Below the pieces are notes generated by a model, which was not told where the DNA came from, made no database searches, and was given only the letters and a program-made list of their open reading frames with translations. From positions 1-44,448 of the forward strand of contig JADGOB010000018.1 of NCBI GenBank assembly GCA_017883185.1: a stretch of DNA of 44,448 nt. The letters run 5' to 3'. Numbering within the stretch: position 1 is the stretch's first letter; every line of letters begins with the position of its first letter. Positions 17,401 to 26,300 of this stretch are shown here, one piece after another. Source of the DNA: Acidobacteriota bacterium (GTDB lineage: Bacteria; Acidobacteriota; Vicinamibacteria; Vicinamibacterales; Fen-181). A program made the translations under genes and the position numbers.

Positions 17401-17729
17401 CGCCCACGATCCTGGTGACCAACCAGCACTCGCTGTCAGACGCGGAGGACTTCACCGAGGGCTACCGGGCGCTGGGCCTGGGCAAGGTTGTCGGCGAACC
17501 GACCGCGGGGTGGATTGTCTTCACGTGGAGTGTGCGGCTGATCGACGGATCGAGCTTCCGACTGCCCCGGGCCCGGATCACGACGGCCGATGGCTCGCCG
17601 ATGGAGATGCATCCCCGGCCGGTGGACATCGCGGTCACGCGACCGATCGGAGAAGGGCTGTCCGGGAAGGACAGCCAACTCGATGCCGCCGTGGCCGAAC
17701 TGCTGAAATCAGCGCTCCGGCGCCGGTGA
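14433..17729 (+). CDS. Tricorn-like S41 protease with WD40-like propeller, PDZ and S41 domains
   Basis: This is a large exported protease (1098 residues). ATG 14433 follows GGAGGAGG by a few bases and starts a signal peptide (MFRVIGRVCAPLVLTLLVAA...GARG). The frame is open further upstream, but that part lacks a start signal. Residues about 40-540 are PD40/WD40-like repeats (ISPDGAEIAFVSGGDIW, FSPDGKLLAFERG, WSPDGTFLLFNTS). A Pro/Lys-rich linker (about 555-605) follows, then more repeats, a tricorn C1-like region (DQAWTYQRDSFFDPKFNGVD), a PDZ domain (about 800-880) and the S41 core. The core has VVDIRNNNGGFVN and TNQHSLSDAEDFTEG; S1000 or S1002 is the likely nucleophile. The family degrades peptides. 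GC stems at 17737-17766 probably end the transcript. Confidence 0.92.
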   Translation: MFRVIGRVCAPLVLTLLVAAAWMVPAGARGTPPATPALPSFADPGISPDGAEIAFVSGGDIWTVPASGGVARLLVSHPATESRPVYSPAGDRLAFVSTRTGNGDVYLLTFATGELRRLTFDDGADVLDAWSRDGRWIYFSSTSRDIAGMNDIFRVPVDGGTPMAVSADRYVNEYFSAPSPDGKHLAFTARGLASSQWWRKGHSHIDESEIWLLTDGAAPAYERVTEGGAKEMWPMWDGNRPSLFYVSDRSGAQNIWRREIGKPATQVTRFTDGRVLWPSISSDGRRLVFEREFGIWMLDTTTGRAAAVAIARRGAPDGLAVEHLTLTNQIQELALSPDGKKIAFVVHGEVFAAASKDGGDAARVTSTPANESQVAWAPDGRRLVYASDRDGATHLFLYDFRTTTETQLTRDVLDDALPVFSPDGKLLAFERGQRELRLLDIDTRQERVVAQGYLSDKLSGGHPVAWSPDGKWVAYLGLGPKGFTNVHVAAVAGGAPRQASFVANAFAGSVSWSPDGTFLLFNTSQRTEVGQLARVDLTLRVPKFREDQFRELFQEEMPRPSAPPAQPPVPETTRPSPAPDVMPAQDAKETKDPKDVKKPVKPVEIAFEQLRRRLAIVPAGVDVSDQAISPDGKWALLTVSAAGQTNLYTYSLDELSRERPVARQLTSTSGAKSDAQFSPDSKEAYYLEDGRVQVITLERRETRSIQVTAEMDVDFRTERLEVFDQAWTYQRDSFFDPKFNGVDWDGVRARYRPLAAGAATGDELRRVISLMVGELNASHLGISAPSSGGVTGATGRLGLRFDRGVYERDGKFRISEVVPLGPAAVTRAIKVGDALVAVDGTALGARTNLDEVLDHKVGRRVVLTIATGPDGKDKREVAVRPATQATEKGLIYREWVEGNRAYVEKVSGGRLGYVHMIDMGAASLAQLHVDLDTENHGRDGVVVDIRNNNGGFVNVYAIDVLARRGYLTMTPRGLPSTPARPALGQRALESPTILVTNQHSLSDAEDFTEGYRALGLGKVVGEPTAGWIVFTWSVRLIDGSSFRLPRARITTADGSPMEMHPRPVDIAVTRPIGEGLSGKDSQLDAAVAELLKSALRRR

Positions 17730-17736
17730 AAGACAG

Positions 17737-17766
17737 GGCAGGGCGGTGTGCGATCGCCGCCCTGCC
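17737..17766 (+). terminator. 10-bp GC hairpin after the tricorn-like gene
   Basis: GGCAGGGCGG and CCGCCCTGCC pair perfectly around a 10-nt loop, eight bases after the TGA at 17727-17729. There is no T-run. It lies before the -10 box of typA, so it separates two transcription units. Confidence 0.55.
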
Positions 17767-17801
17767 ACGCGTCCTGTGTCTCGCCGCCCGGGCCCGGCTG
17801 G

Positions 17802-17807
17802 TATACT
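17802..17807 (+). promoter_or_regulatory. -10 box placed for a leaderless typA transcript
   Basis: TATACT ends six bases before ATG 17814, so the expected start of transcription falls at or next to the start codon. No Shine-Dalgarno sequence is present just upstream (GGGCGG only). No clear -35 is visible. Confidence 0.4.
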
Positions 17808-17813
17808 GGGCGG

Positions 17814-19658
<1,845 letters not shown>

Positions 19659-19669
19659 GACAGGCCCCG

Positions 19670-19691
19670 GCCGAACCTCCTTGGTTCCGGC
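19670..19691. terminator. Hairpin between convergent typA and methyltransferase
   Basis: GCCGAACC pairs with GGTTCCGGC (one bulged base) around a TCCTT loop, about 12 bases after the typA stop. It could serve both converging genes. There is no clear T-run on either side. Confidence 0.35.
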
Positions 19692-19708
19692 TCGACTGGG
19701 TTATGACG

Positions 19709-20467
19709 TCAGCGGGCGACGATGACCGTGTCTGGCGATTCGGACGGGACCCACGGCACGTCGCCCACCGTCCCGAAGACCTCGCGCCCGTGGAACCCGC
19801 CAGCGTCCAGCGCCTCTTCCAGTTCCTGGCGTCGCCACCCCTTGAGCTGCACGTTGCGTGTCGCGAGGACCTCGAGGGGCGGATTGCCGTCCGGACGATA
19901 GCGCAGCGTGGACGGCGTGAACACGACCGTGCCGTCGGGGCGCGGCGTCATCAGGCGCAGGAACACCACCTCACCTTCGCCCTCGTCCTGCCGGATGTTC
20001 AGCGGCAGATACCGCTGCCCGCTCTGTAGCACCTTGTCGTAGTTCAGCACCTGCAGCAGCAGCGCGGCGCCCGGGCGCAGCCGAGCGCGAAGGCCGCCGA
20101 CCAGCCGCAGCAGCGTGGCCCGGTCCTGGAGGTGAGGAAGCGTGTTCCCCAGGCAGATGGCGCCGTCGAACGTGCCCGGGGCCAGGCGTTCGACATCGGC
20201 GATGTCGCCTTCGACGAACCGCAGGTTGGGCGGGAGCGGCGTGTCGGTGGCCTTGGCCAGCATCGACGGCGACGAGTCGATGCCGACCACCTCGAACCCT
20301 TTCGAGGCGAGGAACCGGCTGTGCTCGCCCGTGCCGGAGCCGAGGTCGAGGACGCGGCCGCCCTGGCCGAGAACGCGCAATAGAAACGGCCACTCTCGCT
20401 CGATTCGCTGCGGCCAGGCGACCAGCCGCCGGTAATCCACTCGGGAATAGGGATCGTCGGATTTCAC
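19709..20467 (-). CDS. Class I SAM-dependent methyltransferase
   Basis: This is a predicted methyltransferase of about 252 residues acting on an unknown substrate. The SAM-binding motif I is VLDLGSGTGEHSRFLAS, motif II acidic is VVGIDSSPSML, then VEGDIADVERL and DGAICLGNTLPHLQD. The GTG at 20467 (VKSDDPYSRVDYRRLVAWPQ) is preferred because conserved-looking sequence begins there and AAAGG lies upstream. The frame extends to an ATG at 20599, but that part is Gly/Arg-rich and overlaps another short ORF. It has the Methyltransf_11/25-type fold and resembles enzymes annotated as small-molecule methyltransferases. Confidence 0.85.
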   Translation of the reverse strand: MKSDDPYSRVDYRRLVAWPQRIEREWPFLLRVLGQGGRVLDLGSGTGEHSRFLASKGFEVVGIDSSPSMLAKATDTPLPPNLRFVEGDIADVERLAPGTFDGAICLGNTLPHLQDRATLLRLVGGLRARLRPGAALLLQVLNYDKVLQSGQRYLPLNIRQDEGEGEVVFLRLMTPRPDGTVVFTPSTLRYRPDGNPPLEVLATRNVQLKGWRRQELEEALDAGGFHGREVFGTVGDVPWVPSESPDTVIVAR

Positions 20468-20499
20468 CGTCTCAACCTTTCTGGCATGCCTGCCGCCAC

Positions 20500-20652
20500 C
20501 TAGCCCATCACCGCCGCCGCCGCGACCGAATCCCGCAACGCCTCGAACCACTCCGGGTCTGTAGCGTGAACGCCCACGACGAGGGCGCCATCCGCACACG
20601 TGAACCTCCGGAGCGGGAACAGCGAGCGCGCGAACGCCGGGAGTGGCGTCAT
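20500..20652 (-). CDS. Possible 50-residue hypothetical protein or gene remnant
   Basis: An ORF from ATG 20652 to TAG 20500 encodes MTPLPAFARSLFPLRRFTCA, then DGALVVGVHATDPEWFEALR and ending AAAAVMG. The composition looks protein-like, but I recognise no family and see no strong ribosome site. It lies 32 bases upstream of the methyltransferase start on the same strand. It could be a small partner gene or the tail of a lost one. Confidence 0.3.
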   Translation of the reverse strand: MTPLPAFARSLFPLRRFTCADGALVVGVHATDPEWFEALRDSVAAAAVMG

Positions 20653-20868
20653 GAGAACCGCTGTCGCAACACTCTATCTTGTGGGTCGAGCACCGGGCAA
20701 GACAGACAGATTTGGAGTTGCGCTACAAGACCGTAATCGGGGTTGGCAAGCTCGAGGTGGATTCTCTCGCATTCGGCCGGTGTCTCGTTTCGAGGCCGCC
20801 GGCACAGTAGTTGCCTTCTCACGAGACAGGTGGCGCGTGTCCATGGCCACGCTCGATGGAGACCGAAC

Positions 20869-21843
20869 GTGCTCAGAACCATCATCCGCACTGCGTCGCT
20901 GTTTCTTCTGTGTGCGCTTTCGTCGCTGACGGCGGCGGGCCAGACCACCGTGGTGAACCCGAAGGTGGTCGAGTTCGATCCGTCGGCCGATCACGCGGCG
21001 CTGACGGCCGAGGGCCACGCCCTGGTGACTCGCTACGACCTGCAGATCTTCCTGCCGGGAGCGACGCAGCCGATTTCTACCGCCAGCCTGGGCAAGCCCG
21101 CGGCAGACGCCGACGGGAAGATCCGGGTGGATTTCTCGACGGTGCTCGTGGGATGGCCCCTGGCGAACGGGACATACGAGGCGCGCGTGGCAGCGGTCGG
21201 GCCCACCGGGAGCGGCCAGAGCGATCCGTCGAATCCCTTCGATTTCCAGGCCGTCGTCACGCCACCGCCCTGCACGTTCACGCTCTCGGTCGCGGCGGTC
21301 AGCGTGGCGGCCACCGGCAGCACCTCGACCGTCTCGGTGACGGCGAGCGTCGGGACCTGCGGGTGGACGGCGGCGAGCAACGCCAGTTGGGCGACGGTGA
21401 CTCCGGCGAGCGGCACGGGCACCGGGACGGTGAGCGTGACGGTCGCGGCCAACACGGGGGACGCGCGGACGGCGACGGTGACGATTGGCGGTCTCACGTA
21501 CACGGTGACCCAGGCGGCCGTGCCGCCGTCCTGCACGTTTACGCTCTCGGCCACGGCCGTCAGCGTGGCGGCTACCGGCAGCACCTCGACCGTCTCGGTG
21601 ACGGCGAGCGCCGGAACGTGCGCCTGGACGGCAAGTACAATGGCCAGCTGGTTGCCGCTGGCGACGGCCAGCGGCGTCGGGAGCGCGTCGGAGGGCTATA
21701 GCGTGTCGCGCAATGGCACCGGTCAGACCCGGACGGCCACGGTGTCGGTCGGCGGCAAGGTCCTGACGGTGACGCAGGCGAGCGTCGCGCGGCCGGCGCC
21801 GCCGAAAGGCCTGAAGCTCAGCTCGGTGATCGCGGTGAAATAG
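20869..21843 (+). CDS. Exported BACON-domain protein with two duplicated modules
   Basis: This secreted or surface protein of about 324 residues starts at GTG 20869 (TGGAGA upstream). The signal peptide is MLRTIIRTASLFLLCALSSL...AGQ. A fibronectin-like N-terminal part (about 25-130) precedes two BACON-type all-beta modules with the typical pattern CTFTLS...GTCGWTAASNASWATVTPA...VTIGGLTYTVTQA. BACON modules are found in extracellular carbohydrate- or mucin-binding and adhesive proteins. The second module (CAWTASTMASWLPLATASG) is more divergent at its end. No catalytic domain is visible. An ATG-less N-terminal extension to 20743 is open but has no start signals. Confidence 0.82.
   Translation: MLRTIIRTASLFLLCALSSLTAAGQTTVVNPKVVEFDPSADHAALTAEGHALVTRYDLQIFLPGATQPISTASLGKPAADADGKIRVDFSTVLVGWPLANGTYEARVAAVGPTGSGQSDPSNPFDFQAVVTPPPCTFTLSVAAVSVAATGSTSTVSVTASVGTCGWTAASNASWATVTPASGTGTGTVSVTVAANTGDARTATVTIGGLTYTVTQAAVPPSCTFTLSATAVSVAATGSTSTVSVTASAGTCAWTASTMASWLPLATASGVGSASEGYSVSRNGTGQTRTATVSVGGKVLTVTQASVARPAPPKGLKLSSVIAVK
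21271..21610 (+). repeat. Intragenic duplication: two near-identical 79-bp stretches, 261 bp apart
   Basis: Bases 21271-21349 and 21532-21610 (TGCACGTT...ACGGCGAGCG) are nearly identical, offset by 261 bp (87 codons). This marks a recent in-frame duplication or conversion of the BACON module. The second halves of the modules have diverged. Confidence 0.75.
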
Positions 21844-21877
21844 ATAGCAGGTGCGCTCGTGGCCGTCGATTATTTTC

Positions 21878-21923
21878 GCCAGAGCTGATAAGCTTCTGTT
21901 TTGCTCGCAATTCACGCTCTGGC
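21878..21923. promoter_or_regulatory. Inverted repeat upstream of the broken PilZ gene
   Basis: GCCAGAGC (21878-21885) and GCTCTGGC (21916-21923) are perfect inverted copies 30 bp apart. The right arm also sits inside TTCAC...GTGAA (21911-21929). The stretch between is relatively AT-rich (TGATAAGCTTCTGTTTTGCT). It may be a terminator for the BACON gene or an operator for the PilZ gene. Confidence 0.35.
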
Positions 21924-21944
21924 TGTGAATCACCCATAGGCATC

Positions 21945-22259
21945 ATGAGCGATCGTGACCGTCGTGGCGCGAAAAGGATTGGCTACTTCGCGGAAGTTGA
22001 AATCGAGGGCATCGATGTCAGCCACCGCCTGCAGGTGCGGCTTGCGGACCTGAGTACCGGGGGGGCGTTCATCGATGTGTGAACGGTCCTGCCAACCGGT
22101 ACGACCGCCCGGTTGCGATTCACGGTGCTCGGGAGGGATATCAGCGTGCTCGCGGAAGTCCGCTACAGCATGCCGTCGTTCGGAATGGGAGTGAGGTTCC
22201 TGGATCTTCGCCCCGAAGATCAGGCGTTCATCGAGCAGTTCATCAGCCAGCAGGCGTAG
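21945..22259 (+). pseudogene. PilZ-domain protein interrupted by one in-frame TGA
   Basis: From ATG 21945 the frame reads MSDRDRRGAKRIGYFAEVEI and LADLSTGGAFIDV, then TGA at 22080-22082. It continues without any shift as TVLPTGTTARLRFTVLGRDI, AEVRYSMPSFGMGVRFLDL and [16 protein letters not shown], ending in TAG. This is a complete small PilZ domain (about 104 residues), a fold that binds cyclic di-GMP. It retains the DLSTGGAF core, while the N-terminal Arg motif is DRDRRGAKR. A single base change such as CGA to TGA would explain the stop. A sequencing error or recent nonsense mutation is more likely than recoding. Confidence 0.8.
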
Positions 22260-22363
22260 CCGAGCTGCGGCGGGATGGTCAACTTCCGCGTGCCGCCGAC
22301 GTGCATTCCCGCCACGCCCTCGTCCCACCCCTTGATGACGCGGCCCCCGCCCAGCGGGTCCTT
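22253..22363 (-). pseudogene. Remnant of an FKBP-type peptidyl-prolyl isomerase
   Basis: On the minus strand, directly after the stop of the FAD/Fe-S dehydrogenase, 37 codons read [20 protein letters not shown] and [17 protein letters not shown]. This is the central core of FKBP domains (RVIKGWDEG...[15 protein letters not shown]). There is no start, no N-terminal strand and no C-terminal strand (VFDVELL). Homology stops where the PilZ gene ends on the other strand. It is a gene fragment left by a deletion. Confidence 0.82.
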
Positions 22364-25207
22364 CTACTCCGGTCGCGTGGCCCACTCGAGGAGGTAGATG
22401 TGTGAGCGGTAGACGTGCCCGGTGGCGCGCGTGAGGCCGATCTCGCACGTGCGGCTGCTTGAGTAGTAACCATCCGCGCACAGCGACCTGACCTCCGCGG
22501 CTTCGCGTCGTGTCGCGCTCGCGGTCAACTCCGGGACGAGCCAGCCGCGGTCGCCCGCGAAGGCGCAGCAGCCGGCATCGGCCGGGATCACCACGTCGTC
22601 GGCGCACGCTCGCGCCACCTGCTCGAGGTCGGCGGAGAGGTTCATCTTCACGATGGCGCACACGGGGTGCAGGACGACGCGTCCCTGGCGGCGCGTCACC
22701 CGGAGCGCGGGCAGCAGCGTCCGCGCGGCGAATTCGACGCTGTCGAGGAGCGTCAGCGAGTCGAATCGCGTGCGGTTCTCCTTGTTGAGTGCGTCGCGGC
22801 ACGCGCGCAGACCGTAGGTGCAGGGGCTGGTATCCACCACAACCGGAAGGCGGCCACCGTCCGACCAACGCCACAGGCTTTCGATGGTGCGGTTCGCCAT
22901 TAGCCGGTGGGCCTCCACGTACCCCTTCGACGAGAACGGAACGCCGCAGCAATGCCCCTCGACGTCGTCCGGGATCCACACCGGTTGCCCCGCCCTCGCC
23001 GCCAGCCGGACGAGCGCGTCGGACAACGAGAGATCGCGCGGCTCGCCGGGTAGTTGCCCCATCGTGCGTGAGACGCACGACGGGAAGTAGACGGCGACCG
23101 CTCCCTCCCGCGCGGTGTCGGGACGCGCATGTTCGGCAGGACCCGGCATGGGCGCCACCCACAGCGGGGTGCGCCTGCGGAGCACCGCCCCCGGGATGCG
23201 GGTCAGGGCCGTAAGCGTCCTCTGACCCACCAGGTGTTCCATGATCCGACCGACGCGAAGGCCCAGCCGAACCACCGGCTCGACGAGGGCGAAGTGACGG
23301 GCCATCCAGCCGGCGATGCGATGACCAAGCGTCAGGTGTCGCCCGGCGCGCAGGTGCTTGGTCAGCGTCCCCGTGTCGATCCCCACCGGGCACGCGGTGG
23401 CGCACAATCCGTCCGCCGCGCAGGTGTCGAGCCCGTCGTAGGAGAAATCGGCTTCCAGCGCCGCGATGTCCGCCGCTCGGTCCTTGCGTCCCCGGAGCCG
23501 TTCGATCTCCCGTCGAACGACGATGCGCTGGCGCGGAGTGAGCGTCAGGTCACGGCTCGGGCACGTGGGCTCGCAGTAGCCGCACTCGATGCAGCTGTCC
23601 ACATCGTCTTCGACGGTCGGCAGGCTCTTGAGATTCGCCAGGTGGGCCCGGGGATCGGTCGTCAGGATCACGCCGGGGTTCAGGATCCCGTCCGGGTCCA
23701 CGAGCGCCTTGAGACGCTGCATGATCACGTAGGCTTCCGGCCCCCACTCCGACTCGACGAACGGAGCGATGTTGCGGCCGGTGCCGTGCTCCGCCTTCAG
23801 CGCACCGTCGTATCGGTGCACCACGAGGTCCACCACGTCGTCCATCAGCCGGGCGTACTGCGCGACCGCCGCCTGGTCGTTGAACGACTGGCTCAGGACG
23901 AAGTGCAGGTTGCCGTCCTTGGCGTGGCCGAACACGATCGCGTCGTCGTAGCCATGGCGGGCGAACAAGGTCCGCAGGTCGGCCACCGCGTCCGCGAGCC
24001 GGTCCACCGGGAAGGCCACGTCTTCGATCAGCACCGCCGTTCCGCGCTTTCGCGCCGCGCCCACCGAGGGGAACATGCCCTGGCGGACCTTCCACAGCGC
24101 GGCCTGTTCGGCGGAGGCGTGGGTGAACCGGGCGGGCTCGACCAGCCGCAACCCGCCGACGCCAGCCGCGGCGGCAGTCTCAAGCGAACCGCGTGAGGCC
24201 TCGTCGGCCACCTGGAACTCGACGAGCAGTCCTGCCGCTTCGGCCGGCAGGCGCGCGATCGATGCCGGGACCCCGGCCTGGCGTTCGACCGAGCGGAGCG
24301 CCGCCCGATCCATGACCTCGATGGCCACCGCCCCCGCGTCACGGAGCGGGACGATGGCCGCGCAGGCGTCGCGGATTGTGGGGAAGAGCAGCAGCCCGGT
24401 GTACTTGACCGGCAGATCCGGGACGGTTCGCAGCGTCGCGCTGGCGATGAAGGCGAGCGTGCCTTCCGATCCCACGAGGAGGTGGGCGAGGATGTCCACG
24501 GGCCGATCGAAGTCGAGGAACGCGTTGAGGGAATAGCCCGTCGTGTTCTTCGTGAGGTACTTGCGTCGGATCTTCGCCTGGACGCCGGGGTTCGTCGCGA
24601 TCTCGCGTTGCAGGTCCAGCAGGCCCTCCGCCAGTGCCGGCTCCGCGGCCCTGAAGGCAGCGTCCGCCTCGGGCTGGGCGGTGTCGATGACCGTGCCCGA
24701 CGGCAGGACGAAGACCAGCGAGTCGAGCGTGTGATACGCGTTCTGCGCGGTGCCGCAGCACATCCCGCTCGAGTTGTTGGCGAGAATCCCGCCCATCATG
24801 CACGCCTGGAGTGACGCGGGGTCGGGGCCGATCTTGGCGCGCGATGCCTTGAGGTGTCCATTCACGGCGGCGCCGACGACGCCTGGCTCGACGCGTACGC
24901 GGCGGCCGCCGTCGAGGATCTCGACGCCACGCCAGTGCCGGGAAAGGTCGGCGAGCACGCCGTCGGTCACCGCCTGCCCGGACAGGCTCGTGCCGGCGGC
25001 CCGGAACGTGAGCGGCACTTGGTGGAGCCGGCAGATCGAGAACAACTGCCGGACGTGATCGATCGACTGCGGCCTGACGACGGCCTGCGGCACCAGGTGA
25101 TACACGCTGGCGTCGGACGCGTAGGCCGCCAGGTCGATCGGCCGAGTCAGCACGTGATCGTCGCCGACGATCCCCCGGAGCGCTTGGTGAACCGCGAAGG
25201 ACATCAT
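22364..25207 (-). CDS. FAD-linked oxidase fused to a 4Fe-4S/CCG heterodisulfide-type domain (D-lactate or D-2-hydroxyacid dehydrogenase-like)
   Basis: This 947-residue membrane-associated or cytoplasmic flavoprotein should oxidise D-lactate or another D-2-hydroxyacid and pass electrons towards quinones. Residues about 30-210 form a PCMH-type FAD domain (FRAAGTSLSGQAVTDGVL, MMGGILANNSSGMCCGT). The FAD-oxidase C-terminal domain (about 230-500) contains HAKDGNLHFVL and EHGTGRNIAPFVE. Two ferredoxin-like motifs follow (CIECGYCEPTCPSR, CAADGLCATACPVG), then two CCG-type cysteine regions (HCCGVPFSSKGY; DAGCCAFAGDRG). The architecture matches the YdiJ/Dld fusion proteins (about 950-1020 residues). 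The start is one of two adjacent ATGs (25207/25204) with no clear ribosome site. It is divergent from the chalcone isomerase-like gene. Confidence 0.9.
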   Translation of the reverse strand: MMSFAVHQALRGIVGDDHVLTRPIDLAAYASDASVYHLVPQAVVRPQSIDHVRQLFSICRLHQVPLTFRAAGTSLSGQAVTDGVLADLSRHWRGVEILDGGRRVRVEPGVVGAAVNGHLKASRAKIGPDPASLQACMMGGILANNSSGMCCGTAQNAYHTLDSLVFVLPSGTVIDTAQPEADAAFRAAEPALAEGLLDLQREIATNPGVQAKIRRKYLTKNTTGYSLNAFLDFDRPVDILAHLLVGSEGTLAFIASATLRTVPDLPVKYTGLLLFPTIRDACAAIVPLRDAGAVAIEVMDRAALRSVERQAGVPASIARLPAEAAGLLVEFQVADEASRGSLETAAAAGVGGLRLVEPARFTHASAEQAALWKVRQGMFPSVGAARKRGTAVLIEDVAFPVDRLADAVADLRTLFARHGYDDAIVFGHAKDGNLHFVLSQSFNDQAAVAQYARLMDDVVDLVVHRYDGALKAEHGTGRNIAPFVESEWGPEAYVIMQRLKALVDPDGILNPGVILTTDPRAHLANLKSLPTVEDDVDSCIECGYCEPTCPSRDLTLTPRQRIVVRREIERLRGRKDRAADIAALEADFSYDGLDTCAADGLCATACPVGIDTGTLTKHLRAGRHLTLGHRIAGWMARHFALVEPVVRLGLRVGRIMEHLVGQRTLTALTRIPGAVLRRRTPLWVAPMPGPAEHARPDTAREGAVAVYFPSCVSRTMGQLPGEPRDLSLSDALVRLAARAGQPVWIPDDVEGHCCGVPFSSKGYVEAHRLMANRTIESLWRWSDGGRLPVVVDTSPCTYGLRACRDALNKENRTRFDSLTLLDSVEFAARTLLPALRVTRRQGRVVLHPVCAIVKMNLSADLEQVARACADDVVIPADAGCCAFAGDRGWLVPELTASATRREAAEVRSLCADGYYSSSRTCEIGLTRATGHVYRSHIYLLEWATRPE

Positions 25208-25224
25208 GAGGTTTCAGTTGATGA

Positions 25225-25230
25225 TATGAT
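25225..25230 (+). promoter_or_regulatory. Candidate -10 box for the chalcone isomerase-like gene
   Basis: TATGAT lies in the 60-bp divergent gap, 38 bases before ATG 25268, in the most AT-rich stretch locally (GTTGATGATATGATG). The -35 region is not recognisable. Its reverse strand (ATCATATCATC) could also serve the divergent dehydrogenase. Confidence 0.3.
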
Positions 25231-25267
25231 GCGGCGTCTCACGGCTCAACCAAAAGAGGAGATCCTG

Positions 25268-25819
25268 ATGCGGAAGGTTGTCATTGCGCTCGGGTGCGTG
25301 TGTGCGTTGTCCGTGCCGCTGCTCGCGGCCACTCTCGCCGATGTGACCCTGCCCGACACGATGACCGTCGGCAACCAGACCCTGGTGCTGAATGGCATGG
25401 GCCTTCGGACGAAGATGTTCATGAAGATCTACGTGGGCGGGCTCTACGTGGAGAAGAAGACGAGCGACGCGAACGCCGTCATCCAGGCGGACGCCACCAA
25501 GCGCGTCGTGCTGCAGTTCATCTACGGCGAGGTAACCCGCGATCAGATGGTGGAGTCGTTCAGCGAAGGATTCAAGGGCAACGCCCCGGGCGCGATCAAG
25601 TCCCAGGTCGATCAGCTCCTGAACGCGCTCGAGACGATGAAGAAGGGGGAGCAGTTGGTGGCGACGTACGTGCCCGGCACCGGCACGACCCTCACGATCC
25701 GCAGCAAGGACAAGCTGACAATTGCCGGGCTGCCATTCGCCCAGGCGCTGTTCTCGGTGTGGCTCGGACCGAAGCCGCCGACCTCCGACCTCAAGAACGG
25801 GATGTTGGGGAAGAAGTAG
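25268..25819 (+). CDS. Exported chalcone isomerase-like domain protein
   Basis: The protein has 183 residues, with a signal peptide (MRKVVIALGCVCALSVPLLAATLA) and a chalcone-isomerase-like fold: VTLPDTMTVGNQTLVLNGMG, LRTKMFMKIYVGGLYVEKKT, FIYGEVTRDQMVESFSEGF. Bacterial members are periplasmic and probably bind fatty acids or similar small molecules. They are not expected to catalyse the plant reaction. AGAGGAG precedes ATG 25268 by six bases. The 3' end overlaps the convergent response regulator gene by 29 bp. Confidence 0.88.
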   Translation: MRKVVIALGCVCALSVPLLAATLADVTLPDTMTVGNQTLVLNGMGLRTKMFMKIYVGGLYVEKKTSDANAVIQADATKRVVLQFIYGEVTRDQMVESFSEGFKGNAPGAIKSQVDQLLNALETMKKGEQLVATYVPGTGTTLTIRSKDKLTIAGLPFAQALFSVWLGPKPPTSDLKNGMLGKK

Positions 25820-26192
25820 GATCGTTGGGTTCCAGGACGTGACGCAGGGCTTCCACGAGATCGGCACGATCGAACGGTTTCGCCAGCGTCGCGTCCGCCC
25901 CCAGGGTAGCCGCCACCGCCAGGTACGGCACGGGCGATTGCCTTCCGCCGCCTGACATCGCGATGATCTTCACCCCTGGCCATCGCTTCCTGATGACCGC
26001 GATGGTCTCGATCCCCTCGCTCTCCGGCATGATCAGATCGGTGATCACGAGGTCAACCGGGTTCTCCTCCAGCCGCTGGACCGCCTCCTTGCCGTTGCCG
26101 GCCAGGATCGTCTGATGGTTCATCGTGCGGAGCATCCGGTCCAGGATAACAAGGATGTCCGGTTCGTCGTCCACGATCAGAATGCGCGCCAT
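25791..26192 (-). CDS. Single-domain response regulator (CheY-like receiver)
   Basis: This 133-residue receiver has no output domain. The acidic pocket is D8/D9 (ILIVDDEPD), the phospho-acceptor is D52 (VDLVITDLIMPE), the switch Ser is S80 (IIAMSGG) and the conserved Lys is K105 (TLAKPF). The start is ATG 26192 (MARILIVDDE); the frame extends upstream without family sequence. It has no histidine kinase next to it, so its partner is elsewhere. It may act by protein-protein contact, as CheY and Spo0F do. The last 29 bp overlap the end of the convergent exported protein gene. Confidence 0.92.
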   Translation of the reverse strand: MARILIVDDEPDILVILDRMLRTMNHQTILAGNGKEAVQRLEENPVDLVITDLIMPESEGIETIAVIRKRWPGVKIIAMSGGGRQSPVPYLAVAATLGADATLAKPFDRADLVEALRHVLEPNDPTSSPTSRS

Positions 26193-26300
26193 AGGCTTGT
26201 CATCCAAACTCGAGCACACACCTGCCCGGGACTGGCCGGCCGCGGCCGTTCTCCTGCCCGGTAATCGGCTAAGAGCCTCCGAGCATGAGCACAAGGACAA

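Noticed and set aside
20468-20599. Start of the methyltransferase at ATG 20599
   Set aside because: The additional 44 residues are Gly/Arg-rich low complexity, overlap the separate short ORF in another frame and lack family similarity; GTG 20467 has AAAGG upstream.
22080-22082. The PilZ TGA as a selenocysteine codon
   Set aside because: PilZ domains have no conserved Cys or catalytic residue here, and the downstream sequence forms only a short weak stem rather than a convincing SECIS element.
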